A stretch of DNA of 64,000 nucleotides from LC029 sp036676475 (GCA_036676475.1 JAKFCU010000088.1:62001-126000); one strand, 5' to 3'; positions 52,076-60,977 are shown, numbered from the stretch's first letter. Translations and numbers: made by a program. Notes: generated from the letters alone by a model not told the origin.

Positions 52076-53872
52076 ATGAGCCAACTCGACGTTATGTTTG
52101 AAGAAATCGAAAGTATGGGGTATGACGCTTATTTCGGAAACTATACAAGGAAGTTAGCCGAAATTAGAGACGGCGCAAAAGAACTAGAGAAAGATGCATT
52201 GGCTAAACACGCACAGTTGGAATTAGAAATTCTTTCACTTCACCCAGAGCCTCCAATTATAAATGATAATTATGAAACAAGATTTATTCCCATGTGGGAA
52301 TGGAATAACGGTCACAAATGGCCTGATGTGAGTACTTATACTGCTGAGGATTTTCTTTATATTAAGAATCGGTTAGAGACCACAACAAATGTTTTTTTAC
52401 GCTACCGCTATGCAGATTTTCTATTAGAGTATGGTAACAAATTTTGCATTAAGGCTTTTCCTGTTGCAAGAATTTTTATACAAACACTTGATGCGGTAGT
52501 AGATTCATTTGATGAAAACGAAGATGATCTTGGTCTAATCCATTTACTTGCAAGAGGTGTTCAAGTTTCTCTAAAAATGAAAAATGAAGAAATGCTTCGA
52601 TTAGTCACCAATAAAGGCTTAAATTATATTGATAAGTTTATTAAAGACAAAGAATATAGATGGATTCTTGAGCTAGCAGAAATGATGAGGGAAGTCGCAG
52701 AAAGTCAACTCGCTTCATCTTTATCTAAAACGCAATATGAACATTGTTTTAATGCTTTATTTGCCGGGAAGCAACATTATTGGGATGCTCAAGAACACCA
52801 TCTTCATAGAAGTTTTTGTAAGGAAGTTATTAACTGGAGTAGATTTGTGGGGCTAGCGTCTGAAGATGTTAAAGGCCTTCAAGTTGAAATTGGTGCATCA
52901 TTTGAAGAAGAGGCGATCCATCAACAGGGCAGAAGTGAAAAAAGTGTTCTAGTTCAGGCTCATTTCTATGAAAAAGCAATGGATCATTATTCCAATGTTG
53001 GCGTTACCGAAAAGATTGAAGAAATGAAAGTGAAAATACGGAAGTCTTATGAACAAGCAGAAGAAGAAATAAAGCCAGTTAGCACTTCAGTTAAGATACC
53101 AACAGAAAAAATCGAGAGTATTATTAAGCCTTTTCTAGTAGTTAGTAGTATGCAAGCATTAGATTTACTTTCCGTAACACAGTCCTTTGTTCCCGATATA
53201 AAAGCAATTGAAGAACAAACAAAAAAACAGGAAAAGAACTCACCACTTCAATTTCTTATGAATAGGTCTATTCTTGATGATGGTAAAAAAGTTGTTCAAG
53301 CGGTTGACGATGGTGATAGTTTCAAAATGGCTTATGATAGTAACTATATGTTGCACCTTAACATGAACAATGCAATATTGCTCACGCCAATTATCGAAAG
53401 ATTAATTGAGGATAAGGGTTTAACAGTTGATGATTTCCTAAACAAGATTTTATCATGGCCACTGATGTTACCTGAAAATGCTTCCTTAGTTGAGATTGGT
53501 ATCCGTAAGTTCTACGAAGTTGATTATATTAGTTCTTTACATATTCTCGTACCTCAGTTTGAGTCATGTCTCAGAAGGATGTTTTCCCAAGCAGGATTCG
53601 CCACAACTTCTATTAAACGTGGCATGGCTCAACACGAAGAAACCTTTAATGAATTCCTTAACCGTGACGACATTAAGGGAGTTCTTGGAGAATCCCTTCA
53701 TAAATATATTCAAATGATTATGGTTGAACAAACAGGGCTGAACTTGCGAAACAAAATCGCGCACGGATTAATCAGCATTGAAGACTGCAACAAACGTATT
53801 AATATTTTAGTCCTTTATCTGTACTTAATGATAACAGGTTTTGTTCTCAATGAGCATAATCAGGACAACTGA
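52076..53872 (+). CDS. DUF4209 family HEPN protein (cargo gene 2)
   Basis: 598 residues. The C-terminal part matches DUF4209: LVPQFESCLRRMFSQAG..GVLGESLHKYI..MVEQTGLNLRNKIAHGLIS with the RNxxxHG motif (R558, H563) that characterises the family. The N-terminal 350 residues are helical (YRYADFLLEYGNKFCIKAFPVARIFIQTL), probably repeat-like. GGAGGGAG precedes the ATG. The RNxxxHG motif suggests HEPN-type RNase activity. DUF4209 proteins are often found in accessory regions. Same strand and base composition as its neighbours. Confidence 0.75.
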   Translation: MSQLDVMFEEIESMGYDAYFGNYTRKLAEIRDGAKELEKDALAKHAQLELEILSLHPEPPIINDNYETRFIPMWEWNNGHKWPDVSTYTAEDFLYIKNRLETTTNVFLRYRYADFLLEYGNKFCIKAFPVARIFIQTLDAVVDSFDENEDDLGLIHLLARGVQVSLKMKNEEMLRLVTNKGLNYIDKFIKDKEYRWILELAEMMREVAESQLASSLSKTQYEHCFNALFAGKQHYWDAQEHHLHRSFCKEVINWSRFVGLASEDVKGLQVEIGASFEEEAIHQQGRSEKSVLVQAHFYEKAMDHYSNVGVTEKIEEMKVKIRKSYEQAEEEIKPVSTSVKIPTEKIESIIKPFLVVSSMQALDLLSVTQSFVPDIKAIEEQTKKQEKNSPLQFLMNRSILDDGKKVVQAVDDGDSFKMAYDSNYMLHLNMNNAILLTPIIERLIEDKGLTVDDFLNKILSWPLMLPENASLVEIGIRKFYEVDYISSLHILVPQFESCLRRMFSQAGFATTSIKRGMAQHEETFNEFLNRDDIKGVLGESLHKYIQMIMVEQTGLNLRNKIAHGLISIEDCNKRINILVLYLYLMITGFVLNEHNQDN

Positions 53873-54047
53873 GTCGATTATATTAGAGCAAAAAAAACTA
53901 ATCTTTCGGACGCATATTTTTGTTGTGTCACAAGATGGAAAGATAAAGCTATGCATTTTTGATACTAATTCAAAGTTGAGAAGATTAGTAACTTACAAGA
54001 ATCAAATCAAAGGAAAGTTTAGGTTAAAAGAATTTCGGTTTAAATAA
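53850..54047 (+). CDS. Possible small ORF between cargo genes 2 and 3
   Basis: 65 codons from an ATG inside the last codons of the DUF4209 gene; no RBS. Basic product (LVTYKNQIKGKFRLKEFRFK), no recognised domain. It could be spurious or the tail of a decayed gene. Confidence 0.2.
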   Translation: MSIIRTTESIILEQKKLIFRTHIFVVSQDGKIKLCIFDTNSKLRRLVTYKNQIKGKFRLKEFRFK

Positions 54048-54083
54048 ATGTTATTTTATTGCAGATGAAATGAGGTAGCAAAA

Positions 54084-57000
54084 GTGACCTTTAACAAATC
54101 GGATATGGGTGCTCAGGCTTCATGGAAAGGGTACTCTTCACAAACATTATATATAGCTTCACGTATAATCGAGGAGCAAGATACCTTTGAGTATTATCCC
54201 GAACAGCTTGAAGACTTGATGATTAAAGAAAATGGAAGTGTCACTGAGGTAGTTCAAGTCAAAGATCTTAGTTCGTTACTAAGCATGTCCGATCTTGCCT
54301 CTACTGATGCCTCACAAAGAAATGAAGGTTTTTTTCGAAGGGTATTAAGTTTAAGAGGTGCGGATGATCATAGGATAGTTGCAAAAGTTGTTCATTTTGG
54401 ATTATTAGGTGAGGAACTCAATGGATTATCGGAAAATGATGTGAAATGCAAGGCCAAAGTGAAGAGAAAACTTGTAAGTAATCATGGTTTTTCTGATCAA
54501 GATGCAGAGTGGGTAATAAATCAAATAGTATTTGAAAAGGTGGAAATAGAGAATCTTCGATCGCAGATAAATAAACAAATTAATAGTTATATTCCTACTA
54601 TGATTGCTCCAAATCTTGCTCAGGATTTATTAATACAATACGTTTCGGATTTATCAAAGAGCAAAGGCTTTACTTCCAAATCTATTTGGCAAAATAAACT
54701 ACACCTAATAGGTAAGGATATGGCTTCATTAGATGGATATTTTAGAGAGTATGGCGGATCTTTAATACAGTTAGTAGATTTGGTTAGTAGTAAAAGTAAT
54801 GATGATTTAAAAGGAGAATTCTTGCAGGGAGTCTCAGTTCAGCCATCCCATATAAGGCTTAATTTAGATTTCGAGCGTGAAACTTGGCTACAAAGAATAG
54901 AGAATGCATTTAAGCAAAACGACGTAGTAGTGATTAATGGAGTGTCTGGTCAAGGGAAGAATGCTTTATGCTACAGATATTTAATGAAAAATTTTTACGA
55001 AGAATCTGTTTTCTGCGTAAGACAAATAAACTCTGCTGAGCAAGCAGAGAACCTAGCCAAAGCTATAATCGGATTATCAAAACACTCCCCAAAGTTTGCA
55101 CTCTACATTGATGTTAATCCGGGAGAAAAACATTGGGCATGGTTGCTTCGAGAACTTCAAGTTCGAAGCGTTAAACTACCTATTCTTGTCTCAATACGAG
55201 AAGAGGACTTAAAACAAGCCAATATTGATAAAAGTGAAGTTTCCTTTCAATTGCTTACATTATCTTTATCCAAAGAAGAAGCAAGTAAAATATTTGACAC
55301 ACTGACATTACAAAGACCTCATAAAATTTTTCGCAGTTTCGAAGAAGCATGGCAACACTTTGGAGAAGTTGGCCCTTTTTTAGAATTTATATATATGCTT
55401 AACAATAATGAAACTCTGGGTCAACGATTGAATTCACAAATAGGACGTTTAATTGATCAATGTCCTGATGATTCTTGGTTAGATTTATTAAAGTTAGTTT
55501 CCTATGCAGGAAAAATTGGTTGTGCTGTTTCTCTACTAGAAGCAGGACAAGAAGTGCATTGCAAAAGTATTACTGCTGCTTTAAAGCGCATGAGTGATGA
55601 ATATTTAATCCGTAGTTCAGAAGATGGAAGATTTATTGAGGCATTGCATCCACTCAGAGCACAGATAATTTATTCAGTACTTCAAACTAATATGGTATTC
55701 AACGAAGAGGATTTATTATTACAAGGTTTGCGTTGCGTTGAGAGTATTCATTTAAGAATGTTGCTGCTACACTATTTTACAAATAATGATGTAAATCAAG
55801 TGCCAATTGAAAAAATTGCTAATGTGAATTTTAAAGATTGGGTGGCGTATGCATCTGTTCTACATATGATGCTATGGTTAGATGTGAAGCTATACCTAGA
55901 AACAAATAAATTAGTTTACGAGCGTCTTATAAATGAGAGGGGTCTGGGATGGATATCGTTTGCTCCTTTAGATATCACTGGTGTATTAAAACCGGGGACT
56001 TTTATCGCTGAAAGTTTAATAGATATTAATCCGCAAATTAAGCCGTACTTGGATGAGATCAAAACTGCCTTCAAAGGCTTTTCTATATCATATTCATCTA
56101 CAAATGAATGGTTGTCATTAGCGACAGCACCAGAGCACTTACCTTTAGATGATCTTGAATGGTCCAGTTTTGGTTATGCATTATTTTGGCTCGCAATAAG
56201 AGGCGTTAGTATAGCGTTACCATTTTCAGATGATAAAGTTATAGCGGCGATGAATATTGGACAGATAGATTCCAAAATAAATGCACTTCAAGGAATTTTT
56301 AAACAAGGTTACATAGATATTTATAATAGGTGTGAAGTTATATTAAAAGAAAGACTGATTAAGGAAAATAATGTAGTATGGATGGAGTTATCTGAATCAA
56401 CAGTGGATTGTGGATTCATTCCTCCTTTATTAAGAGAAGGTACTGATGTTGAAAAACATTCTAGTATTAATAACTTTTGGACTATGTCAATGGTTAAACT
56501 TTTAAGTCGCTTATATCCATCCAAAGAAACAATAAAGGTAAGACTTGTTGGAATAGACTTATGGAAAAATTTAGGAATTAACTCGTACGATTATGAGAAG
56601 AGCATCAGTAGAGAGAATAATTTTGATCAAAGGATTACAGAACTCAATTCATGGATAACAAAACATGCTGAGTTTATACACCGTCCAAATGATTGGGATG
56701 AGTATTTGAAACTTGTACTAAATGAGCGAAAGATGGTCGTTGAAACTATAAATGATTTAATCTACTTAGTTGAACGTCTTTATAAGAAGCGTCAAATTGA
56801 TAGGGATAAAGCAAAAAAAACTGAAGGAAAAATTCAGTTTTTATTTTCACAGCTAAGTAAAAATATCCTTTTACCTAAAGTGGTTGTTGATCCATATGGA
56901 TTGATTAGCGAAGGATCTAAAAATGACTCTCAGCTATTACCGCAAACTAGTATTGCATCGGTACAACCATATGAACAATTGGTAAATGCTATTAGAAATA

Positions 57001-58103
57001 CAAGGTCATCTTTTCAAGAATTTTTGAAGTATTATTTTGATATATTAATTGCCCGTTTGAATGGACAGAACCCACAAGAATCAAACAAGGTGGATTTGTC
57101 ATTAATAAATCTTTATGACGCATCTACAAACTTGAGGGTATTACAAAAAGAGTACTCAAAATTATTTTCAGCATATACGGATGAAGACTATTTAATTTTT
57201 GTAAATACAGAGATTGAAGCAATGCTAACATTATTAAATATTTGGAATGAGGTTGTAAATTGCAAACCTAATGGTATGTCTATTGCCTACGAAGCAAAAC
57301 AAAGGTATAGAAAATCTGAAAGTTCAATAAAGGTCGGTTTTCAAAAGGTACTGGATCGATTAGAAAATGAAGTAAGGGTATTTGATGGTCACGATGATGA
57401 GAATAACGAAGTGAAATATTTAATAAGTGAATATGAATCTTTAGATAATACTTGGATCAAAGCAGAATATAAACATATTTGTCTAGCTTTACGTACATCT
57501 TGGTCGATAGCACACTCGAATAATAGTCAGCGATGGTATTTAGAATCTTATTGGCCTAGAATGATCTACGTACCTGTCTACAAGGGGTTACCTATTCTGG
57601 GAGGACTTGAACTACCTATGTATCGAGTTCTTGATAGCAAAGAGGAAGAAATTAATTCGTTCATGATTCCGGTAGCTATTCCAGATGATTTATTTAGAAC
57701 GTTGAAAGTAGATAGTTTTTCTTTAGGTAATTGGCAAAAAATAATCTCTCATCTTAGTAGACTCCAACTTTATGTGCTCCAATATAATCAAGTCTATCAG
57801 GAGCATATACAACATCAAACAATAACAGTTGGGTTAAATACATATCTAAGTACACTTTTATCTGAAGTAAGCGAATGTATTGAAGCATTGAATTACGATC
57901 AGCTTAGGGAGTTACAAAAGGAAGATTATGAGGTTGAGATTCGAGAAATGAGTAAATTCGTACTTGAATGCTTCAAAAAAGCAAAAAAATATGTGGAAAT
58001 AATAGATTTATTTCAGCAACTGGAAGAGGCCGAAGATGAAATACAACTAGCATTAAACGGCATGATTTTACTAGCGCCCTATTTAATTTCGATTGATAGG
58101 TAA
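54084..58103 (+). CDS. Nuclease-STAND-like NTPase fusion (cargo gene 3)
   Basis: 1,339 residues. Residues 8-200 resemble the DUF4297/Cap4 dsDNA nuclease domain: GAQASWKGYSSQTLYIASRII, E43 in QLEDLMIKE, and VQVKD with K60, the PD-(D/E)xK-like core. Residues 283-380 contain a P-loop, VVINGVSGQGKNALCYRYL (G286-N293), a Walker B-like FALYIDVN (338-345) and PILVSIREEDL, as in STAND NTPases. The P-loop ends K-N, not K-T/S. The remaining 950 residues are helical. GTG start 8 nt behind GAGGTAG. The layout recalls Avs/STAND defence proteins (for example Avs3 with an N-terminal Cap4 nuclease), but the family was not identified with certainty. AT-rich, clearly unlike the housekeeping genes. Confidence 0.7.
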   Translation: MTFNKSDMGAQASWKGYSSQTLYIASRIIEEQDTFEYYPEQLEDLMIKENGSVTEVVQVKDLSSLLSMSDLASTDASQRNEGFFRRVLSLRGADDHRIVAKVVHFGLLGEELNGLSENDVKCKAKVKRKLVSNHGFSDQDAEWVINQIVFEKVEIENLRSQINKQINSYIPTMIAPNLAQDLLIQYVSDLSKSKGFTSKSIWQNKLHLIGKDMASLDGYFREYGGSLIQLVDLVSSKSNDDLKGEFLQGVSVQPSHIRLNLDFERETWLQRIENAFKQNDVVVINGVSGQGKNALCYRYLMKNFYEESVFCVRQINSAEQAENLAKAIIGLSKHSPKFALYIDVNPGEKHWAWLLRELQVRSVKLPILVSIREEDLKQANIDKSEVSFQLLTLSLSKEEASKIFDTLTLQRPHKIFRSFEEAWQHFGEVGPFLEFIYMLNNNETLGQRLNSQIGRLIDQCPDDSWLDLLKLVSYAGKIGCAVSLLEAGQEVHCKSITAALKRMSDEYLIRSSEDGRFIEALHPLRAQIIYSVLQTNMVFNEEDLLLQGLRCVESIHLRMLLLHYFTNNDVNQVPIEKIANVNFKDWVAYASVLHMMLWLDVKLYLETNKLVYERLINERGLGWISFAPLDITGVLKPGTFIAESLIDINPQIKPYLDEIKTAFKGFSISYSSTNEWLSLATAPEHLPLDDLEWSSFGYALFWLAIRGVSIALPFSDDKVIAAMNIGQIDSKINALQGIFKQGYIDIYNRCEVILKERLIKENNVVWMELSESTVDCGFIPPLLREGTDVEKHSSINNFWTMSMVKLLSRLYPSKETIKVRLVGIDLWKNLGINSYDYEKSISRENNFDQRITELNSWITKHAEFIHRPNDWDEYLKLVLNERKMVVETINDLIYLVERLYKKRQIDRDKAKKTEGKIQFLFSQLSKNILLPKVVVDPYGLISEGSKNDSQLLPQTSIASVQPYEQLVNAIRNTRSSFQEFLKYYFDILIARLNGQNPQESNKVDLSLINLYDASTNLRVLQKEYSKLFSAYTDEDYLIFVNTEIEAMLTLLNIWNEVVNCKPNGMSIAYEAKQRYRKSESSIKVGFQKVLDRLENEVRVFDGHDDENNEVKYLISEYESLDNTWIKAEYKHICLALRTSWSIAHSNNSQRWYLESYWPRMIYVPVYKGLPILGGLELPMYRVLDSKEEEINSFMIPVAIPDDLFRTLKVDSFSLGNWQKIISHLSRLQLYVLQYNQVYQEHIQHQTITVGLNTYLSTLLSEVSECIEALNYDQLRELQKEDYEVEIREMSKFVLECFKKAKKYVEIIDLFQQLEEAEDEIQLALNGMILLAPYLISIDR

Positions 58104-58293
58104 TAATTTAGTGGGGAGTCATTTGTTGATGAGAGATAAGTAATGGTAAAGTTGTTCAGAGCAAACACCATTCCTAATAATATTTGTTTTCACTGTCTAC
58201 TCATCACATGTGGAGTGTGTAATATTGATGGTTCGTAAAGAATAGATGAGATGTGACAGTAAAGCTCGTGAATCTTGAAATGAATTAGTGAAA
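58104..58293. other. Gap after cargo gene 3, no gene seen
   Basis: About 190 bases, AT-rich. It contains the first copy of a 16-bp direct repeat, CACATGTGGAGTGTGT (58205-58220), which recurs at 60337-60352. No other signal. Confidence 0.5.
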
Positions 58294-58327
58294 GAGGCTA
58301 GGTGTTCGACTCCCCTCGCCTACACCA
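58294..58327 (+). pseudogene. ssrA: 3' remnant of a tmRNA/tRNA-like gene (probable attachment scar)
   Basis: GAGGCTAGGTGTTCGAC then TCCCCTCGCCTACACCA: a T-arm with loop TTCGACT, a 3' acceptor strand and encoded CCA. One T-stem pair is mismatched (T-C), and no matching 5' acceptor strand is present upstream, so it is a fragment. The TTCGACTCCC..CACCA ending is typical of tmRNA. Confidence 0.6.
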
Positions 58328-58329
58328 TG

Positions 58330-58366
58330 AAAAGCCCGACCTCATGCGGTCTAGGCTGGGCTTTTC
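58330..58366 (+). terminator. Terminator after the tmRNA-like remnant
   Basis: AAAAGCCC (58330-58337) with GGGCTTTT (58358-58365), inner GACC/GGTC pairs, then CTAAT. Placement right after CCA matches the end of a real stable-RNA gene. Confidence 0.8.
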
Positions 58367-58380
58367 TAATGTTCGAAAAT

Positions 58381-58437
58381 GTAGACGGCACGTAGACAAG
58401 AGACTTTGGCGCTGAAATTTTCGTAACTCTTGTAGAC
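58381..58437. repeat. Cluster of three GTAGAC hexamers next to the remnant
   Basis: GTAGAC at 58381, 58392 and 58432; the first two are 11 bp apart (one helical turn). Resembles arm-type binding sites of a tyrosine integrase beside an att core. No integrase gene is left here. Confidence 0.45.
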
Positions 58438-58679
58438 GAATTGTCTTCAAAAGATCATAACAAGTTTCCATACATGTTGAAAATGTCGTTTTTTTGAGGA
58501 AGAAATAAGAACAATTTATAAAGAGCCATTGCCTAAATTATATCAGGAGAAGTTGTAATGACAGCAGTGTTGAATTTTACAGTGACGGGTAACAACTTGT
58601 TTGTGGTGAAAAGAAGATTTAATCAACAAAGTATCTAAACTTGATAAAACTAAAAAATAAATTTAGGATGGAATTTAAC

Positions 58680-60269
58680 GTGTTAAGAATAAGTAATATT
58701 AAGCTTCGTGCTGATTTTGACCCAAGTAAGGAAAATGAACTTTTAGCTCAGAAAATCCAAAAAATATTAAGGGTCAAACAGAACAAAATATTGTCTTTTA
58801 GTATCTCTAAGAAGTCGATCGACGCAAGGGAAAAGAATAATGTCCTACTTGTTTATTCAGTTGATGTTGAAATTGAAAACGAGAAGTCATATTTAGGAAT
58901 AAAGGATGTTTCTTTCTATGAACCATTAGAATATGTGATCAAGAAGGCTCAAAGAACCACTCGTCCTATAGTAGTAGGTAGTGGACCTGCCGGTCTTTTC
59001 TGTGCGTTGCTATTGGCAGAGCATGGTTTAAACCCAATTGTAGTAGAGCAAGGAATGGACGTCGATCGGAGAAAATTAGCTGTTGAAAAATTTTGGAAAT
59101 ACGGCGTGCTTGATACCAATACCAATGTCCAATTTGGTGAAGGTGGAGCAGGAACGTTTTCAGATGGTAAATTAACAACTGGCATAAAAAATACCCGAAT
59201 TCCGAAAGTGTTAAAGGAATTAGTAGAGGCTGGAGCTCCTAGGGAGATATCTTATTTATCAAAACCGCATATAGGAACTGACATTTTGATAACGGTTGTT
59301 AGAAATATTCGTAAAAAAATAGAACGACTTGGTGGGGAAGTGCGTTTCGAAACGAAAATGAAGGAACTTATCATCGAAAATGGTGAAGTTAGAGGCGTGT
59401 TGCTAGAAGGACAAGGAAAAACAGAGACAATTGAAACTGATGCTGTAGTATTGGCGATTGGGCATAGTGCTCGAGATACTTTTTATATGCTAAAGGATCT
59501 AGGTGTTGACATGACACCGAAAGCATTTGCTGTAGGTGTGCGTATTGAACATCATCAAAAAGACATCGATTTACAGCAATTCGGTAGTTGTACAATTAAT
59601 CCACTCCTTGGTGCAGCTGAATATAAGTTGAATGCGCATCTTCCAAACGGTCGAGGTGTTTACTCTTTTTGTATGTGCCCTGGAGGTCATGTCGTTGCTG
59701 CCGCATCGGAAAAAAATTCGGTAGTTTCAAATGGTATGAGCTATAGCGCAAGGAGTGGTGAAAATGCTAATAGTGCCATACTTGTCTCTACAACTCCAAA
59801 TGATTTTAATGGGGATGTATTGGCGGCTGTAGAGTTTCAAAGAAAACTTGAGCGAAAAGCATTTGAACTAGGTGGAAGAAATTATTTTGCACCAGTACAA
59901 TTGGTTGGCGATTTCTTAGCGGATAAGGGTAGTAAACAACTTGGCGATATTGTACCAACTTATAGCCCAGGTGTTACACCAACGGACTTAAGAGAATGTC
60001 TTGATGATTTTATCGTTGATAGTTTAAAAGACGGGTTGCGATCAATGGATAAAAAACTAGCTGGCTTTATCAAACATGATGCAGTTTTAACAGCTGTAGA
60101 AAGCCGAAGTTCATCACCAGTTACAATTAAGCGAAATCCGCTGACCTTTGAGTCGAACATAAAAGGGCTATACCCTTGTGGAGAAGGTGCGGGTTATGCT
60201 GGCGGTATCACGTCTAGTGCTGTTGACGGCATAAAATGTGCAGAAGCATTAATGGAGATTGAAGTTTAG
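58680..60269 (+). CDS. FAD-dependent oxidoreductase (COG2509 family)
   Basis: 529 residues from the GTG at 58680 (8 nt behind AGGATGG; the product then starts at LRISNIKLRADFD as in the family; ATG 58668 is an alternative). FAD-binding GxGxxG in PIVVGSGPAGLFCALLLAEHG, then VVEQGMDVDRRK, FGEGGAGTFSDGKLTTGIK, and a late GGITSSAVDGIKCAE. The COG2509 'uncharacterised FAD-dependent dehydrogenase' family is widespread in Firmicutes; its substrate is unknown. It stands alone, right of the island scar. Confidence 0.9.
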   Translation: MLRISNIKLRADFDPSKENELLAQKIQKILRVKQNKILSFSISKKSIDAREKNNVLLVYSVDVEIENEKSYLGIKDVSFYEPLEYVIKKAQRTTRPIVVGSGPAGLFCALLLAEHGLNPIVVEQGMDVDRRKLAVEKFWKYGVLDTNTNVQFGEGGAGTFSDGKLTTGIKNTRIPKVLKELVEAGAPREISYLSKPHIGTDILITVVRNIRKKIERLGGEVRFETKMKELIIENGEVRGVLLEGQGKTETIETDAVVLAIGHSARDTFYMLKDLGVDMTPKAFAVGVRIEHHQKDIDLQQFGSCTINPLLGAAEYKLNAHLPNGRGVYSFCMCPGGHVVAAASEKNSVVSNGMSYSARSGENANSAILVSTTPNDFNGDVLAAVEFQRKLERKAFELGGRNYFAPVQLVGDFLADKGSKQLGDIVPTYSPGVTPTDLRECLDDFIVDSLKDGLRSMDKKLAGFIKHDAVLTAVESRSSSPVTIKRNPLTFESNIKGLYPCGEGAGYAGGITSSAVDGIKCAEALMEIEV

Positions 60270-60420
60270 TTTTGATACACACATCGAAAATGATAGGTTG
60301 TTCGTTTTGTGTATTGTGACTGTGAAACCAATACAACACATGTGGAGTGCGTGGTAGGGTTATATTTGAAGGAAGGGAAACGAGGATAAACCCAATGTTT
60401 TCTTGATGTATTGAGCGTGG

Positions 60421-60583
60421 TATAATATACTGAAAATAAGATCATCATAAAAAATAGCCGCAGGTGCTACTAACACCTAACGGCTTGTACAATGCATCAC
60501 TGCAAGAGCAGAACGGCTCTATTCAAAGATATGGGCCAAAAAAATAGACCGAATCCTTTGGCGAGGGCGGTCTATTTCTTTTT
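60421..60583 (+). ncRNA. Candidate antisense antitoxin RNA of the holin-like toxin
   Basis: TATAAT at 60421-60426 could be the -10 of a plus-strand transcript running to the hairpin at 60542-60577. It contains a stem AGCCG.AGGTG..CACCT..CGGCT (60456-60485). It would overlap the toxin mRNA at the 3' end, as RatA/txpA and SR4/bsrG do in B. subtilis. No good -35 was found, so the start is uncertain. Confidence 0.45.
60542..60583. terminator. Bidirectional terminator shared by toxin mRNA and antisense RNA
   Basis: AAATAGACCG (60542-60551) pairs with CGGTCTATTT (60568-60577). T tracts follow in both directions (CTTTTTG on plus, TTTTTTT on minus). Confidence 0.82.
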
Positions 60584-60676
60584 GTATAGTGTCAATATCG
60601 CGATAATTACGCTGACCAGTGCTAGCGTAAACATGCCAAAGTTCAATGCTGAATTTGCTGCATCGTATGACACCAT
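60572..60676 (-). CDS. Putative holin-like toxin of a type I toxin-antitoxin system (34 aa)
   Basis: ATG at 60676 is preceded by AAAGGGGGTGAGAAC, a very strong RBS. The product MVSYDAANSALNFGM.. has one membrane helix (FTLALVSVIIAILTL) and a YKKK tail. This matches the Hol-Tox/TxpA-BsrG-like small hydrophobic toxins of Bacillales (MVxYEA..L.F.F...LI..I...KK). Its stop lies in a bidirectional terminator, and a convergent RNA is plausible. Insertion in the membrane and depolarisation is the family's assumed effect. Confidence 0.78.
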   Translation of the reverse strand: MVSYDAANSALNFGMFTLALVSVIIAILTLYKKK

Positions 60677-60782
60677 GTTCTCACCCCCTTTCAACCGGGG
60701 ATGAGCCGACCGGTTCCGCGAACCGTATGGAATTGTACAAGGAAAATTATATCATATAAATTCCAATGGGGGCTGCTCACCG

Positions 60783-60977
60783 TTGAAAAACTTATTTGAA
60801 CTTGATGAAATGGATCTAGAATTTATTATGGGTGTTCAAAATTGCTTGGAGGAATTTTATCATGATCGTGAAGCTGAAATATTATTGAAATCAAGTTTTC
60901 TCAGGCGTTTAAAGGAAGATACGGAGTATGTTTATCATTACGATGAACAGTATTGGGCACAAGTGATCAAAAATTAA
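60783..60977 (+). CDS. Small acidic protein of unknown function (64 aa)
   Basis: TTG start with GGGGG about 10 nt upstream; the product NLFELDEMDLEFIMGVQNCLEEFYHDREAEILLKSS.. is helical and acidic with many aromatic residues. No family recognised. It has its own terminator (61024). Lies between the toxin locus and the DnaA-like gene. Confidence 0.5.
   Translation: MKNLFELDEMDLEFIMGVQNCLEEFYHDREAEILLKSSFLRRLKEDTEYVYHYDEQYWAQVIKN

Larger units (their letters stand above)
46080..58327. mobile_element. Accessory island (integrative element plus defence-like cargo)
   Basis: The left edge abuts the rlmCD stop with an outward-ended large serine recombinase. The body contains excisionase-like HTH genes, a replication-like gene, a resolvase and three long AT-rich genes with no housekeeping role. 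The right edge is set here at a tmRNA-like 3' remnant (CCA at 58325-58327). Left and right edges have different signatures (serine recombinase; tyrosine-integrase type), so it may be two elements next to each other. Exact ends were not proven by flanking direct repeats. Confidence 0.55.

Noticed and set aside
58294..58327. Complete tRNA or tmRNA gene
   Set aside because: No 5' acceptor strand, D-arm or anticodon arm upstream; one T-stem mismatch.
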